DNA of 64,000 bases from positions 62,001-126,000 of the forward strand of contig NZ_FNGW01000001.1 of the NCBI RefSeq assembly GCF_900103615.1, read 5' to 3'. The notes beneath the pieces were generated by a model. That model saw nothing but the letters and a program-made list of their open reading frames with translations. It was not told the DNA's origin and ran no database searches. Position 1 is the first letter of the stretch. Each line of letters opens with the position of its first letter. This stretch comes from Romboutsia lituseburensis DSM 797 (lineage in GTDB: Bacteria > Bacillota > Clostridia > Peptostreptococcales > Peptostreptococcaceae). A program made the position numbers and the translations under genes. This document shows positions 34,885-44,318 of this stretch, piece by piece.

Positions 34885-35150
34885 TTAAATGCATTAAAAA
34901 AATATATGCCTTTAAATAACAATATTTAAAGACATATTTAAGTTATCTTCTATATCTAGATTATACGGACTCTAAGTATTTCTTATTATACTGTATGTAT
35001 TTTTTAATAATCTAGATGTTATATGTTATTACCTTATTTATAATTATAGCATTTATACCATTGGCCCCTATGATGGCAAATTTCTATAAATTTTATATTG
35101 ACTTTAACTTACTTAAATACATTTATATTTATAATATTATATCACGAATA
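34885..35150 (-). ncRNA. Structured leader or small RNA upstream of the histidine kinase gene
   Basis: In the 455-base gap: on the minus strand an extended -10 (TGATATAAT near 35140), a small stem GCCAT/ATGGT near 35080-35060, an 11-bp perfect inverted repeat ATCTAGATTAT/ATAATCTAGAT (34954-34964 and 35007-35017), and a final hairpin ATATGTCTTTAAAT / ATTTAAAGGCATAT with seven T residues (34925-34885). This could be a regulated leader of the kinase gene or a free small RNA. It fits no riboswitch class I know. Confidence 0.45.
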
Positions 35151-35222
35151 TCCATTATTTTATATATCAGTTATAAAATGCTATAATGTTTTTGTAAAAG
35201 TAAATAAGGAGATGAATAATAT

Positions 35223-35954
35223 ATGAAAATATTTGCTCATAGAGGTGCTAGTGGTGATTATCCTGAAAATACAATGCTTTCTTTTAAAAAAGCTATTGAT
35301 TTAGGTATAAAATCTATAGAACTTGATGTTCATAAATCTAAAGATAATAATTTGGTTGTAATTCATGATGAAGATATTGAAAGAACATTCAAAGGACGTG
35401 GTTTAGTCAAAGATTATACATATGATGAGCTTAAAAGTTTCAAATGTAGAAAGTTTGAATTTGTAAATAATGATTTATGCAAAATACCTGAACTTGAAGA
35501 AGTTTTATCCCTAATTAAACAAAATAATATTTACTTAAATATTGAAGCTAAAACTGACTTAATTCACTACGATTTAGAACGAGATGTCCTTGATTTAATA
35601 GAGAAATATAATTTAGAAGATAATGTGTTAATATCCAGCTTTAATCACAAATGTATTAATATATTTAAAAATTTGAATTCAAATATTAAATACGGTGCTC
35701 TTTATCATACTAAAGATGACTTTAAAGGGTTTATTAATGTTGTTGAACATGCAAAAAACTTAGGCGTTTATAGTATAAATTTAAATCATCAATTAGTTGA
35801 TAAGTATATTGTAGATTTAGCTCATAAAAGTAACTTAAAAGTTTTTGTGTATACAGTTAATGATCCTATTCTTATGAGAAGTATGATTGAATGTAAAGTT
35901 GATGGAGTGTTTTCTGATTATCCGGATTTAATGAGAGAAATTTTAAATATTTAA
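35223..35954 (+). CDS. Glycerophosphodiester phosphodiesterase
   Basis: A 243-residue GDPD-family TIM barrel. HRGASGDYPENTMLSF holds the first catalytic His and Arg plus the metal Glu of PENT; ELDVHKSKDNNLVVIHD holds the second His in the IHD motif. The enzyme splits glycerophosphodiesters such as glycerophosphoethanolamine into glycerol-3-phosphate and the alcohol. No signal peptide, so it acts inside the cell. Single-gene unit with its own AAGGAGATG site and terminator. Release of ethanolamine from lipid breakdown would connect it to the eut cluster, but this is only a possibility. Confidence 0.93.
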   Translation: MKIFAHRGASGDYPENTMLSFKKAIDLGIKSIELDVHKSKDNNLVVIHDEDIERTFKGRGLVKDYTYDELKSFKCRKFEFVNNDLCKIPELEEVLSLIKQNNIYLNIEAKTDLIHYDLERDVLDLIEKYNLEDNVLISSFNHKCINIFKNLNSNIKYGALYHTKDDFKGFINVVEHAKNLGVYSINLNHQLVDKYIVDLAHKSNLKVFVYTVNDPILMRSMIECKVDGVFSDYPDLMREILNI

Positions 35955-35982
35955 AATCTAAGTATCCTAAAATCCTAGTATA

Positions 35983-36024
35983 AAAAAATAAGCTAATCTA
36001 TATTTATAGATTAGCTTATTTTTT
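35983..36024. terminator. Bidirectional terminator between phosphodiesterase and MBL-fold genes
   Basis: AAAAAATAAGCTAATCTATA-TT-TATAGATTAGCTTATTTTTT; a near-perfect 20-bp stem with A/T tails between converging genes. Confidence 0.9.
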
Positions 36025-38005
36025 AATTTATACAGGCTCCACTTGTATTAAAGTAATACTTTTTACCTGATATTATGTACATAGTATTTTTTGCCATAGC
36101 ACCGCTATCTGTTAAATAATATTTGTGTCCATTTGAATCATTAAACCAAGTATTACTTAACATAACTCCGCCTTCGCTAAATCTATACCAATCACCGTTA
36201 ACTAGTACCCATTCATTACTTGCCATTTTACCACTTGAAGTTAACCAATACCATATGTTGTTTTCTCTATACCATTTATTATTTAGCATAAATCCATCTT
36301 CATTAAATCTATACCATATATTATTTATTTTTATCCATTCATTACTTGCCATTCTTCCACCTGATGTTAGCCAATACCATATTCCTTCTTCATTTTGATA
36401 CCAATTATTACTTAACATAACCCCTGACTTGGTAAATCTATAAATTCTATCATTTATTTCTTCAAATTTATTACTTGCCATTTTTCCATTTTCATCTAAC
36501 CAATACCAATTTTTAGATGAATCTTGATACCAATTTTGCTTAATCATATTTCCTGATTTATAAAATCTGTACCATATATTACCTATTTTTTCCCATTTAT
36601 CACTTGACATTTTGCCATCTTTCTCTAACCAATATGTACTGCCATTATCATCTTTATACCATGTATTTTTTAACATAATACCTTGTTTATTAAACATATA
36701 CCAATTTTCATCAATATTTATCCACTCACTATTGGCCATCCTTCCACTTATATTAAACCAATAGTTATTTCCATCAGAATCCTCATATAGAGTATTGCTT
36801 AACATTTTTCCTCTTTTATCAAATCTGTACATTTTTCCTTCTACTTCATAAAATTCATCTAATGCACAGGCTCCATTTGATTTAAAATAATACCAATATC
36901 CCCCTAACTGTTTCCAACAATCAGCAATTTTTTCATTATTTTCATAATAGTACCATTCATCGTGTATTTGTACCCACTCTTTATCTAGTACTATATCTAC
37001 AGTTTTATAATCTTTATCTAATGTTACTTTATTATTTTCTACAGTTAAACTTATTGGACCATTTTCTGTTGTATAATACACATCACTTCCATTTTTATAA
37101 AGCAATTTAGTAGTTTCGGTTACTTTATCCATACCCATAGCAACAGATTTGCTTGGTTTTAATTTTTCTACCATATTTTCACTAGTATTATTTAAAGAAT
37201 GATGTGCTATTTTATATAAATCTACATCATTTGTTTCAGGATAATTATTTACTACTTTATCTCCCTCTTCTTTATTTATATCTCCTGTAAGTGCTATTTT
37301 AGAATTTCCTTTAGTTAAAGTTATCCAAGTAGATGTACCATTGAAATCTCTATTAGCTGAGGGAATCTCATCTAAATCTTTGAAGGTATTGTTAAATTGT
37401 AAAATATAATCTCCTAGCCTTATTTTATCACTTTCTTCAGGCACTATAAATTTATCTTTATCTCCTTTACTTATGCCTTGATTTTTTAGACCAATTAAAA
37501 GTTGCTGATAATAGTAGTCTGTTTTCCAGTCTGTTTCAACTATACCATCATGATCATAATCACTATCTTCAACTTCTACTAATGGAACTTTCCATTCTTC
37601 TTTATTTTTATCATAAAATGGATGATTTTCTTTATCGTCTAAATCAGTGTCTGTTTCTATACCTAAATCCATTCCTACAAATCTGTCTATCTTTATTAAT
37701 TTAGATAGTTCAAAAAAAGATCCTATATGATCTGAATGTGCGTGTGACATTATGAAATAATCTACTTTATTTGTTCCTAATTTTTTTAAATAATCAGCTA
37801 TTTCTGTGGCATTTTCTTCTATATCTTCTCCACAGTCTATTAAAGCAAATTTTCCATTCGATTGAATTATAGTAGCATCTCCATATCCTTTTGTATTTAA
37901 AAAATGTATTTTATCAGAAAAGATATTAAAAAATGCATCACTATAAAATGTACTAGACATTACTATTATCCCTGTAAAAACTATTCCTAAAAGTTTTTTA
38001 TACAT
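36023..38005 (-). CDS. Secreted metallo-beta-lactamase-fold protein with wall-binding repeats
   Basis: A 660-residue exported protein. Residues 1-25 are a signal peptide ([18 protein letters not shown]). Residues 30-310 form an MBL-fold domain of the ComEC/Rec2-like group: [13 protein letters not shown], the metal motif [12 protein letters not shown] and later [15 protein letters not shown] with [13 protein letters not shown]. Residues 330-660 are about sixteen CW-binding (choline-binding-type) repeats with aromatic pairs, for example [17 protein letters not shown] and [19 protein letters not shown]. It is a cell-surface hydrolase attached to teichoic-acid-like polymers; similar lytic phosphorylcholine esterases (Pce) combine an MBL domain with choline-binding repeats, so phosphocholine or phospho-ethanolamine ester cleavage is an attractive guess. 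Start: a GTG lies nine bases upstream but GGGGTG spacing favours this ATG. Confidence 0.85.
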   Translation of the reverse strand: MYKKLLGIVFTGIIVMSSTFYSDAFFNIFSDKIHFLNTKGYGDATIIQSNGKFALIDCGEDIEENATEIADYLKKLGTNKVDYFIMSHAHSDHIGSFFELSKLIKIDRFVGMDLGIETDTDLDDKENHPFYDKNKEEWKVPLVEVEDSDYDHDGIVETDWKTDYYYQQLLIGLKNQGISKGDKDKFIVPEESDKIRLGDYILQFNNTFKDLDEIPSANRDFNGTSTWITLTKGNSKIALTGDINKEEGDKVVNNYPETNDVDLYKIAHHSLNNTSENMVEKLKPSKSVAMGMDKVTETTKLLYKNGSDVYYTTENGPISLTVENNKVTLDKDYKTVDIVLDKEWVQIHDEWYYYENNEKIADCWKQLGGYWYYFKSNGACALDEFYEVEGKMYRFDKRGKMLSNTLYEDSDGNNYWFNISGRMANSEWINIDENWYMFNKQGIMLKNTWYKDDNGSTYWLEKDGKMSSDKWEKIGNIWYRFYKSGNMIKQNWYQDSSKNWYWLDENGKMASNKFEEINDRIYRFTKSGVMLSNNWYQNEEGIWYWLTSGGRMASNEWIKINNIWYRFNEDGFMLNNKWYRENNIWYWLTSSGKMASNEWVLVNGDWYRFSEGGVMLSNTWFNDSNGHKYYLTDSGAMAKNTMYIISGKKYYFNTSGACIN

Positions 38006-38397
38006 ATTTTTCACCCCATTACATTATAATGTTGGCATAGTATATCATATTGGTTAGAGTTAATTGTAAATTTATACCAAGAGAAAGATGTAATTAAAAT
38101 ATTAACATAGTTTATATTTTCAGTAAACCTTTCTACACTTTGATGTAATTTTTAAACTATAGATTATATTTTGAAATTTATTAAATTTTATTCTTCCTAA
38201 AGTCTTTATTTTATTATTAATTCTACAATTTACATTAGGATTCCTTTTATAAAAAGTGTCTTGATATAAACTATTGTAAATTTACATATCTAATACTAGT
38301 ATATTTATTTACAATAAAAAATAATCATAACTTATTTGCACACAAAAAAGCCTAAAGATTTTCATCTTTAGGCTTTTATCTATCTATAATACTTAAA
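38006..38397. other. Intergenic 392 bases
   Basis: Holds the promoter side of the MBL-fold gene (extended -10 TGATATACT near 38050 on the minus strand, a 12-base palindrome ACATTATAATGT at 38021-38032) and the terminator of the downstream-facing alcohol dehydrogenase. No coding frame supported; strongly AT-rich. Confidence 0.5.
38346..38377. terminator. Terminator of the second iron alcohol dehydrogenase gene
   Basis: AAAAAGCCTAAAGAT-TTTC-ATCTTTAGGCTTTT, a perfect 14-bp stem 21 bases after the minus-strand stop codon. Confidence 0.9.
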
Positions 38398-39546
38398 CTA
38401 CATAGAAGCTTTAAGTATATCTTTTACTTCATCATGAGTTGCTTTTATTGGATTTGTTAATCCACAAGCATCTTTTAATGCATTTTCTGCTAATATATCA
38501 AAATCAGATTCTTTAACTCCAAGTTCTTTAAGACCTGATGGTATATTTATAGATTTAGATAATTCCATTATAGCGTCTATTGCAGCTTGAGCTCCTTGTT
38601 CATCATTTAAATTAGCTACATCAACTCCCATAAACATTGCAACATCTTTTAATCTAGCTGCACATACTTTAGAATTGAACTGTTGAACTCTTGGAAGTAA
38701 TACTGCATTACATACTCCATGAGGCAAATCATAAAATCCTCCTAATTGATGAGCTATGGCATGAACATATCCAAGTGATGCATTGTTAAATGCCATACCA
38801 GCTAAGTATTCAGCATAAGCCATGTTGTCACGAGCAGTTATATCATTTCCATTATCAACTGCATTTTTTAAGTTAACTGATATTAGTTGTATTGCTTTCA
38901 TAGCACAAGCATCAGTTACTGGTGTAGCTGCAGTTGATACATATGCTTCTACTGCATGTGTTAATGCATCCATTCCTGTAGCTGCAGTTAATCCTTTTGG
39001 CATTGCTGTCATTAATTCTGGATCATTTACTGCACATATTGGAGTCATATTTTTGTCAACTAAAGCCATCTTAACATGTCTGTCTTCATCTGTTATTATA
39101 CAGAATATTGTCATTTCACTTGCAGTTCCTGCTGTAGTGTTTACACATATTAAAGGTAATTGAGGTAATTTAGATTTATTAACTCCTTCATAGTCTTTTA
39201 TATCTCCACCATTAGTAGCTAATATAGCTATACCTTTTGCACAGTCATGCGGAGAGCCGCCTCCAAATGATATTACAAAATCACATTGAGATTCTTTTAA
39301 TAGTTCTAATCCATCATGTACATTTTTTACAGTTGGGTTTGGTTTAGTTTCATTATATATAACGTATTCGATACTATTATTTTCTAATACTTTTGTCAGC
39401 TTATCTACTAACTTAATATCGCATAGTATTTTATCTGTTACTATAAGTGCTTTTTTAAATCCCCTAGCACTTATTTCTTCACCCATTTCTTTTAAACATC
39501 CTTGCCCCATTAAACTTAATTGTGGCATATAAAATCTGTAAGCCAT
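38398..39546 (-). CDS. Iron-dependent alcohol dehydrogenase
   Basis: A 382-residue group III dehydrogenase. [20 protein letters not shown] binds [41 protein letters not shown] and [20 protein letters not shown] give the iron site His residues. It is closer in motif to the 1,3-propanediol/butanol dehydrogenase type ([19 protein letters not shown]) than is EutG. Likely role: aldehyde reduction to alcohol at the end of fermentation. A start further upstream (39570) would begin before GGGGAGGACAACAAT; the ATG after that site is preferred. Single gene, with a possible cre site upstream and a strong terminator after it. Confidence 0.92.
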   Translation of the reverse strand: MAYRFYMPQLSLMGQGCLKEMGEEISARGFKKALIVTDKILCDIKLVDKLTKVLENNSIEYVIYNETKPNPTVKNVHDGLELLKESQCDFVISFGGGSPHDCAKGIAILATNGGDIKDYEGVNKSKLPQLPLICVNTTAGTASEMTIFCIITDEDRHVKMALVDKNMTPICAVNDPELMTAMPKGLTAATGMDALTHAVEAYVSTAATPVTDACAMKAIQLISVNLKNAVDNGNDITARDNMAYAEYLAGMAFNNASLGYVHAIAHQLGGFYDLPHGVCNAVLLPRVQQFNSKVCAARLKDVAMFMGVDVANLNDEQGAQAAIDAIMELSKSINIPSGLKELGVKESDFDILAENALKDACGLTNPIKATHDEVKDILKASM

Positions 39547-39686
39547 ATTGTTGTCCTCCCCTAGAGTCATTTTAATTTTATTAATAAATTAAATATTAAT
39601 TTATTAATCGTTAAATATGTAATTTTAATTAAAATTTTATTTAAATTTAAATTAGATTGTATTTATATTAACAAGTTTTTAAATCT

Positions 39687-39701
39687 ATGTCAACGTTTTC
39701 T
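39687..39701 (+). promoter_or_regulatory. Cre-like site upstream of the iron alcohol dehydrogenase gene
   Basis: ATGTCAACGTTTTCT fits the CcpA site WTGNAANCGNWNNCW with one mismatch at position 5. About 140 bases before the gene start. Confidence 0.35.
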
Positions 39702-39827
39702 AAAATTTTTATGTAAATATTTTCCTTATTTTTCATTTTATTTTATTTTTTAAATATTTAATTTATAAATATTAAATTAATTTATAGATAGTTTTTGTTT
39801 TTAATTTAAAACTAAAAATTAATGTAA

Positions 39828-39882
39828 AAAACCATGAAGATACAACTATAGCTATGTATAGTGTATAAATCTTCATGGTTTT
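39828..39882. terminator. Terminator of the OYE-type reductase gene
   Basis: AAAACCATGAAGAT and ATCTTCATGGTTTT form a 14-bp stem around about 27 bases, 22 bases after the stop codon on the minus strand. Confidence 0.85.
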
Positions 39883-39903
39883 ATTATCCTATAAAAATTT
39901 TAT

Positions 39904-41904
39904 TTATATATGTCTTGCCACTTCAAATGCATCCCATATAGCATACATTATATTTTTTACTTCATTTGCATCTCCTATAATTCTCACATTATTATGAGAG
40001 AATTTAATTTGATCATATAAAGAGTTTTCTGAATTATACCCAATAGCAACTATAGCTGAATCTGCTTTTATTACTTCTTCTTTACCTTTAGTTTCTATAA
40101 CAAACCCTTCTTTAGATGCTTTCGTTACTTTTGATCCACATTTTACCTTTATATTTTTAAATTTAATTAAATCTTTTAGCATGTCATGATTTGCATGACA
40201 TATAGGACCTCCTACTGCTAATATATCCTCCATCATCTCAACTATAGTTACTTCTTTACCTTGTTTTTGTAACCATAATGCTGTTTCACATCCTACTAGT
40301 CCACCACCAATTATTATTGTAGATTTTCCAGCGTCTTTTTGACCTAATAATACTTCTTCTGCTGTAAATACTTTATCAGTTCCTTCAATATTTAATATTT
40401 TAGGTCTAGATCCTGTAGCTACAATAACTGCATCCGCACTATATTGTTTTATAGTTTTTGCGTTTACATATGTACTTAAAATTACATTCACATTAAGCTT
40501 TTCAAGTTCTAGCTCATACCATTCAACTAAAGCAGTATCATCTTCTTTAAAATCTGGAGTTCCCCCTGCTATTAAGTTTCCACCTAATCTATCACTCTTT
40601 TCTATAAGTGCTACATCATGGCCTCTCAAAGCTGATACCCTTGCAGCTTCACATCCTGATACACCTCCACCTATAATAAGCACTCTTTTCTTTTCATCAG
40701 CTTTTTTTATTTCTAATTCTTTTTCTCTACAACACGCTGGGTTAACAGCACATGAAAGAGTTGCATAATTTTGTATTCTTCCCATACAACCTTCTTGGCA
40801 AGAAAGACATGGACGAACGCTTTTATAGTCACCGGCTAGTATTTTATTTGGTATTTGTGAATCTGCTAATAGGGGTCTTGCAAGGCCTATCATATCAGTT
40901 TTTCCTGATAATATGGCATTAATAGCTAGCTCTGGATTTTCCATTCTTCCTGCAGTTATTATTGGAACGTCTACTGCTTTTTTTAGTATTTCATTATATG
41001 GTAAATAAAGCCCTTTTTCTTGATACATTGGTGGATGAGACCAATACCAAGAATCATATGATCCTACATCACCATTTAACGCATCATACCCTGCTTCAAC
41101 TAGTATTTTAGCCGCTTCAATTCCCTCATCTATATCTCTACCCATTTCTTTAAATTCTTCACCTGGTAATCCACCTTTGCACCAGTCTTTTATGAAACTT
41201 TTTATACTATATCTTAAAGATACTGGATAATCCTCTCCACATCTTTTCTTTATTTCTTGAACAATTTCGCACGCAAAACGTAAACGATTTTTTAAATTTC
41301 CTCCATATTCATCAGTTCTATTATTAAACATGGCTATTGCAAATTGATCTAACAAATATCCCTCATGAACAGCATGTATTTCTATTCCATCAAATCCTGA
41401 TTTTTTAGCAATCTCTGCTGAATCACCAAATTTTTTTACATATTGTCTTACTTCTTTAGTAGTTAATTCTCTACAAGTTACCCCTTTTAAAAATCTATGT
41501 GGTATTTCTGATGGAGCTATGGCTACCTCTCCAACCATTGAGGGTATACTTACACGCCCAAATCCAGCTGATAATTGCAAGAATATTTTAGACCCATAAG
41601 CATGAACACGCTCAGTTATAGATTTGCCTCTTGTTGTAAAGTTTAAAGGGTTAAGAGTAGGACATGGCATAGATGGCAGTGCGCATTTTTCTATATCATT
41701 TTCAACCATAGTTACTCCAGTCATTATTAATCCTGTACCGCCTCTTGCGCGCTCTACATAAAATTCCTCTCCTCTTTCATTAAAGCTTCCATCAGCGTTG
41801 CATAATCCTGCAGGACCCATTGGCGCTAAAACAAATCTGTTTTTAATCTCTAATTTACCAATTTTAATTGGATCAAATAATATCTTATGTTTTTCATTTA
41901 ACAT
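39904..41904 (-). CDS. NADH:flavin oxidoreductase / 2,4-dienoyl-CoA reductase-like (OYE + FeS + FAD)
   Basis: A 666-residue multi-domain reductase. Residues 1-340 are an Old Yellow Enzyme barrel with FMN (IKNRFVLAPMGPAG, GFDGIEIHAVHEGYLLDQFA, IGLARPLLAD); next the 4Fe-4S ligands CLSCQEGC plus the later Cys of LSCAVNP; residues 385-660 hold the FAD site VLIIGGGVSGCEAARVSALR and the NAD site TIIIGGGLVGCETALWLQKQ. This architecture occurs in 2,4-dienoyl-CoA reductase, enoate reductases and the BaiCD/BaiH bile-acid enzymes; it reduces an alkene next to a carbonyl with electrons from NAD(P)H. The actual substrate is unknown. Its promoter carries a MerR-type operator, and a broken merR gene lies just upstream. 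Confidence 0.9.
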   Translation of the reverse strand: MLNEKHKILFDPIKIGKLEIKNRFVLAPMGPAGLCNADGSFNERGEEFYVERARGGTGLIMTGVTMVENDIEKCALPSMPCPTLNPLNFTTRGKSITERVHAYGSKIFLQLSAGFGRVSIPSMVGEVAIAPSEIPHRFLKGVTCRELTTKEVRQYVKKFGDSAEIAKKSGFDGIEIHAVHEGYLLDQFAIAMFNNRTDEYGGNLKNRLRFACEIVQEIKKRCGEDYPVSLRYSIKSFIKDWCKGGLPGEEFKEMGRDIDEGIEAAKILVEAGYDALNGDVGSYDSWYWSHPPMYQEKGLYLPYNEILKKAVDVPIITAGRMENPELAINAILSGKTDMIGLARPLLADSQIPNKILAGDYKSVRPCLSCQEGCMGRIQNYATLSCAVNPACCREKELEIKKADEKKRVLIIGGGVSGCEAARVSALRGHDVALIEKSDRLGGNLIAGGTPDFKEDDTALVEWYELELEKLNVNVILSTYVNAKTIKQYSADAVIVATGSRPKILNIEGTDKVFTAEEVLLGQKDAGKSTIIIGGGLVGCETALWLQKQGKEVTIVEMMEDILAVGGPICHANHDMLKDLIKFKNIKVKCGSKVTKASKEGFVIETKGKEEVIKADSAIVAIGYNSENSLYDQIKFSHNNVRIIGDANEVKNIMYAIWDAFEVARHI

Positions 41905-41959
41905 ACTTTATCCCCCTACACAATAAATATTTCAGACAAAAAAATCTTATCTAAAATTA

Positions 41960-41990
41960 AGTGTATTACATAAAGTAACTTTACATGCAA
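41960..41990 (-). promoter_or_regulatory. MerR-type promoter with 19-bp spacer for the OYE-type reductase
   Basis: On the minus strand -35 TTGCAT (41990-41985), a spacer of 19 bases and -10 TACACT (41965-41960). The spacer is filled by the palindrome GTAAAG-TTA-CTTTATG. Long spacers with a centred operator are the hallmark of MerR-activated promoters. Confidence 0.75.
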
Positions 41991-42009
41991 GTACATTGTT
42001 ATGATTTTA

Positions 42010-42813
42010 TCATAATAATTTAATAGGTATCCATAACTCAATATAGGTTTGTAATTTTGCTGGCTTATATACATCAACAACTAATATTTTACCTATAATA
42101 TCTCCACATATTTCTAGTCCCTTGGAATGTGCATATTTTATAGCATCTTTAAAAATAGCATCTTGATTTAAAGTTAATTCATCACTAACTATTTTTATAG
42201 TATGTAAGCAAGACTTACTTTTAATATTTTTAACATTTAATTTAAGAGGCAAATTTAATTCATTCACTTTTTCTTTTGAAACAAGATATCCAAAATTACT
42301 ACTGTTAGATTCACTATGTTTTATAACGCCTAATTGTACAGTAGGCATTTCTTTTACCCATTTATGGACTATTTTTTGTGATTCTCTATTTTTTGAAATT
42401 CATCCACATTCTTCATCATAAATCATAACTAAATCTGGGCATTTATCAAGCTCATAATTATCTAATAGCTCATCTATAAGTCGTACACTTTTCAAATTTT
42501 CTTCTATTGATTCAGCTAATTTTTTATAGTGTAGGCTTTTTTCTTCTGCCTTTTTTTTATATTCTTCCATTCTATTTTTAATAAGTAAATAACCTGTTTC
42601 ATCTCCACTAAACTGCTTTATAATTCTTTTCATAGGAAATTCCATATGTCTATATTTTGTATAAGATAAAAGCCTGAAAATATCAATAACATTATAAAAA
42701 CGATGTCCATTTTTTTCTTTATTAACTTTTATTAAATTTTGCTTTTCAAAATAGTGAATTGCACTTGTTGTTATACCCAATATCTCTGCTAAATCGGTAA
42801 TACTATATTTCAT
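42010..42813 (-). pseudogene. MerR family regulator with GyrI-like domain, interrupted by an in-frame TGA
   Basis: Two pieces in one frame: residues 1-137 (42400-42813) are a MerR winged helix (SITDLAEILGITTSAIHYFE, KNGHRFYNVIDIFRLLSY) plus the dimer coiled coil; after TGA at 42402-42400 the same frame continues to 42010 with an effector-binding (GyrI/SOUL-like) domain (MPTVQLGVIKHSESNSSNFG to the end KLQTYIELWIPIKLL). One base change TGG to TGA (Trp to stop) would explain the break; together about 267 residues, a normal size for this class. Expression as a shorter protein lacking its ligand domain is possible, as is re-initiation at the ATG at 42348. It lies directly upstream of its likely target gene and a palindromic operator stands before it. 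Confidence 0.75.
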
Positions 42814-42824
42814 TTTCCCCTCCT

Positions 42825-42843
42825 ACCTAAAGCTACTTTAGGT
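42825..42843. promoter_or_regulatory. MerR-type operator upstream of the broken merR gene
   Basis: ACCTAAAG-CTA-CTTTAGGT: perfect 8-bp arms with a 3-base centre, 12 bases before the merR start codon. Core CTAAAG/CTTTAG matches the class of site bound by MerR drug-resistance regulators; shares its TAAAG/CTTTA core with the reductase promoter. Confidence 0.75.
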
Positions 42844-42853
42844 ATTTTTAATA

Positions 42854-42908
42854 AAAATAAAACCACAAAGATATATGTACAACTTATACACCTTCATGGT
42901 TTTATTTT
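42854..42908. terminator. Terminator after the thioredoxin-like gene
   Basis: AAAATAAAACCA and TGGTTTTATTTT form a perfect 12-bp stem around about 31 bases, 85 bases downstream of the minus-strand thioredoxin-like gene. Confidence 0.75.
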
Positions 42909-42992
42909 CAATATTTTATTTAACATAATCTTACTATATACTACATAATATTGTCAAATACACCTATTACAATGGCTTTATTGATATTTATT

Positions 42993-43316
42993 TTAATAAA
43001 TCATATTATAATATCTATGTATTTTACTTTCTAATTCCTCAAGACTGATGTATCTAGCTTCTCTTATTGTTTCTTTGTTCTGAACATAAACTATTATACC
43101 TGGTATGGTAAATATATTATATTGACCAGCTATTTCTCTAGAATTTTCTGTTTTAATCTCTAAACTCTTTATATTCGAATATTTTGTTAATATATCTTCT
43201 ACCTTTGATTTTATAACATTACATACTCCGCAGTTTTCTCCACTGAAATATAAAAGAACCATATCATTATTATTTATTAATTCATTTATTTCTTCATAGC
43301 TATTAGTTATTTTCAT
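42993..43316 (-). CDS. Thioredoxin-like protein, CGVC active site
   Basis: A 107-residue thioredoxin-fold protein. Active site GENCGVCNVIKSKVED has Cys-Gly-Val-Cys in place of CGPC; later cis-Pro region QYNIFTIPGIIVYVQNKETI is as in thioredoxins. No signal peptide. It likely reduces disulfides or carries thiol-disulfide exchange in the cytoplasm; reductase partner unknown. CxVC sites are more common in thioredoxin-like proteins of clostridia than in classical TrxA. It follows the exonuclease-like gene on the same strand with 40 bases between. Confidence 0.88.
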   Translation of the reverse strand: MKITNSYEEINELINNNDMVLLYFSGENCGVCNVIKSKVEDILTKYSNIKSLEIKTENSREIAGQYNIFTIPGIIVYVQNKETIREARYISLEELESKIHRYYNMIY

Positions 43317-43356
43317 CTTATAACCTCTTTTTTGATTTATTTACTTAATAAATTAC

Positions 43357-44265
43357 TTATATATTAAAAACTAGTTCTAAAAAATCATCTTCTGTAATAA
43401 TTTTTAAATTTTTCCCTTGTGATATTAATCTTTCTGCGCTTATATGTTTACTACTTTTAACTTTACCATTTAGCTTTCTAATACTTTGTGTTCCTAAAAC
43501 TAAATAATCTGTATTTTTAGTTACGCTATATCCACCTATTCCACCAACATTGTTCACTTTTTTCATAGCTTCAGACCTTCTCATACTTCTAAGAGTACCT
43601 GTAAACACTATTGTTTTTTTATAAAATGGGTGACTATTTTCAAAGTCATATGTTCTTAATTTTATTTCTTCTACATCTATTTCTCTTCTATGTTTTTGTT
43701 TTTTTATACCAAATGGTTTATACGATTTATTAAAAAGTACTCCTTTTTCTATATTAAATTCTTTGAGTAAATCTTCTATTGTATCATATTTAGATTTTTT
43801 TAATATATTTAAGTATGTATTTAAACATTTATAAGCTTCTTCGCTTGAAGTATTATATACAATCTCCTCATCTAAATCATCTTCTTCATTTTGTCTTACT
43901 ATATTAGATAGTTTCCAAGTACATAAGTAATCAAAATTTGGATAAATCATATTGTACTTATCGCAAGCATGTATAAGCACACTAATATCTAAACTAGCAT
44001 TAGGCGATATTACTAAGGTATTTTTATCTATCATATAAGATATTGATTGCCATGCTTTATTAAATGTTTTAGCATTTTTTATTTTTTCTTCATTTATGTT
44101 ATGCATTTTAATGCTATATTCATCAAACTCTTCTTCTGGATTAACGAGTATTTCTTCATTTAGTTTTATTTTATCATCTTCATAAAGAGCTAGTCCTATG
44201 CTACATATACTGGATCTATTATAATTTGCTGTTTTAAATGATATAGCTAATACTTTATTACTCAC
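43357..44265 (-). CDS. DnaQ-like exonuclease-fold protein with BRCT domain, catalytic residues lost
   Basis: A 302-residue protein. Residues 1-165 have a DEDD-type exonuclease fold: the Exo I motif normally DxE is here AISFKTANYN (Ser and Lys); Exo II keeps Asp in SPNASLDISVLIHA; the expected final motif reads NTSSEEAYKCL, without the His/Tyr-Asp pair. Residues 215-300 are a BRCT domain (VFTGTLRSMRRSEAMKKVNN, GGYSVTKNTDYLVLG) similar to that of NAD-dependent DNA ligase. The pair is known in DNA polymerase III epsilon-like proteins of clostridia, where it is normally an active nuclease. Here enzymatic activity is unlikely, so a DNA-end or protein-binding role is inferred. Confidence 0.8.
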   Translation of the reverse strand: MSNKVLAISFKTANYNRSSICSIGLALYEDDKIKLNEEILVNPEEEFDEYSIKMHNINEEKIKNAKTFNKAWQSISYMIDKNTLVISPNASLDISVLIHACDKYNMIYPNFDYLCTWKLSNIVRQNEEDDLDEEIVYNTSSEEAYKCLNTYLNILKKSKYDTIEDLLKEFNIEKGVLFNKSYKPFGIKKQKHRREIDVEEIKLRTYDFENSHPFYKKTIVFTGTLRSMRRSEAMKKVNNVGGIGGYSVTKNTDYLVLGTQSIRKLNGKVKSSKHISAERLISQGKNLKIITEDDFLELVFNI

Positions 44266-44318
44266 TTTTAGACTTTCCTCTCTATTATATATTTATATAA
44301 AATTATATCATAATTAAA

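Larger units (their letters stand above)
39547..39903. other. Intergenic 357 bases upstream of the alcohol dehydrogenase
   Basis: Very AT-rich. Contains the terminator of the flavin reductase gene (39828-39882), a cre-like site (39687-39701) and many TTTAAAT runs. No gene is supported. Confidence 0.5.

Noticed and set aside
34995-35200. 38-codon plus frame starting near 35070 in the kinase leader region
   Set aside because: No ribosome site, Ile/Tyr-rich AT composition; better explained by the minus-strand structured leader.
38006-38397. Hidden small gene in the 392-base gap
   Set aside because: No frame with both a start and a ribosome site was found on either strand.
42400-42402. TGA in merR as a selenocysteine codon
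   Set aside because: No SECIS-like hairpin is obvious just after it and MerR proteins are not known selenoproteins; a Trp nonsense change is simpler.
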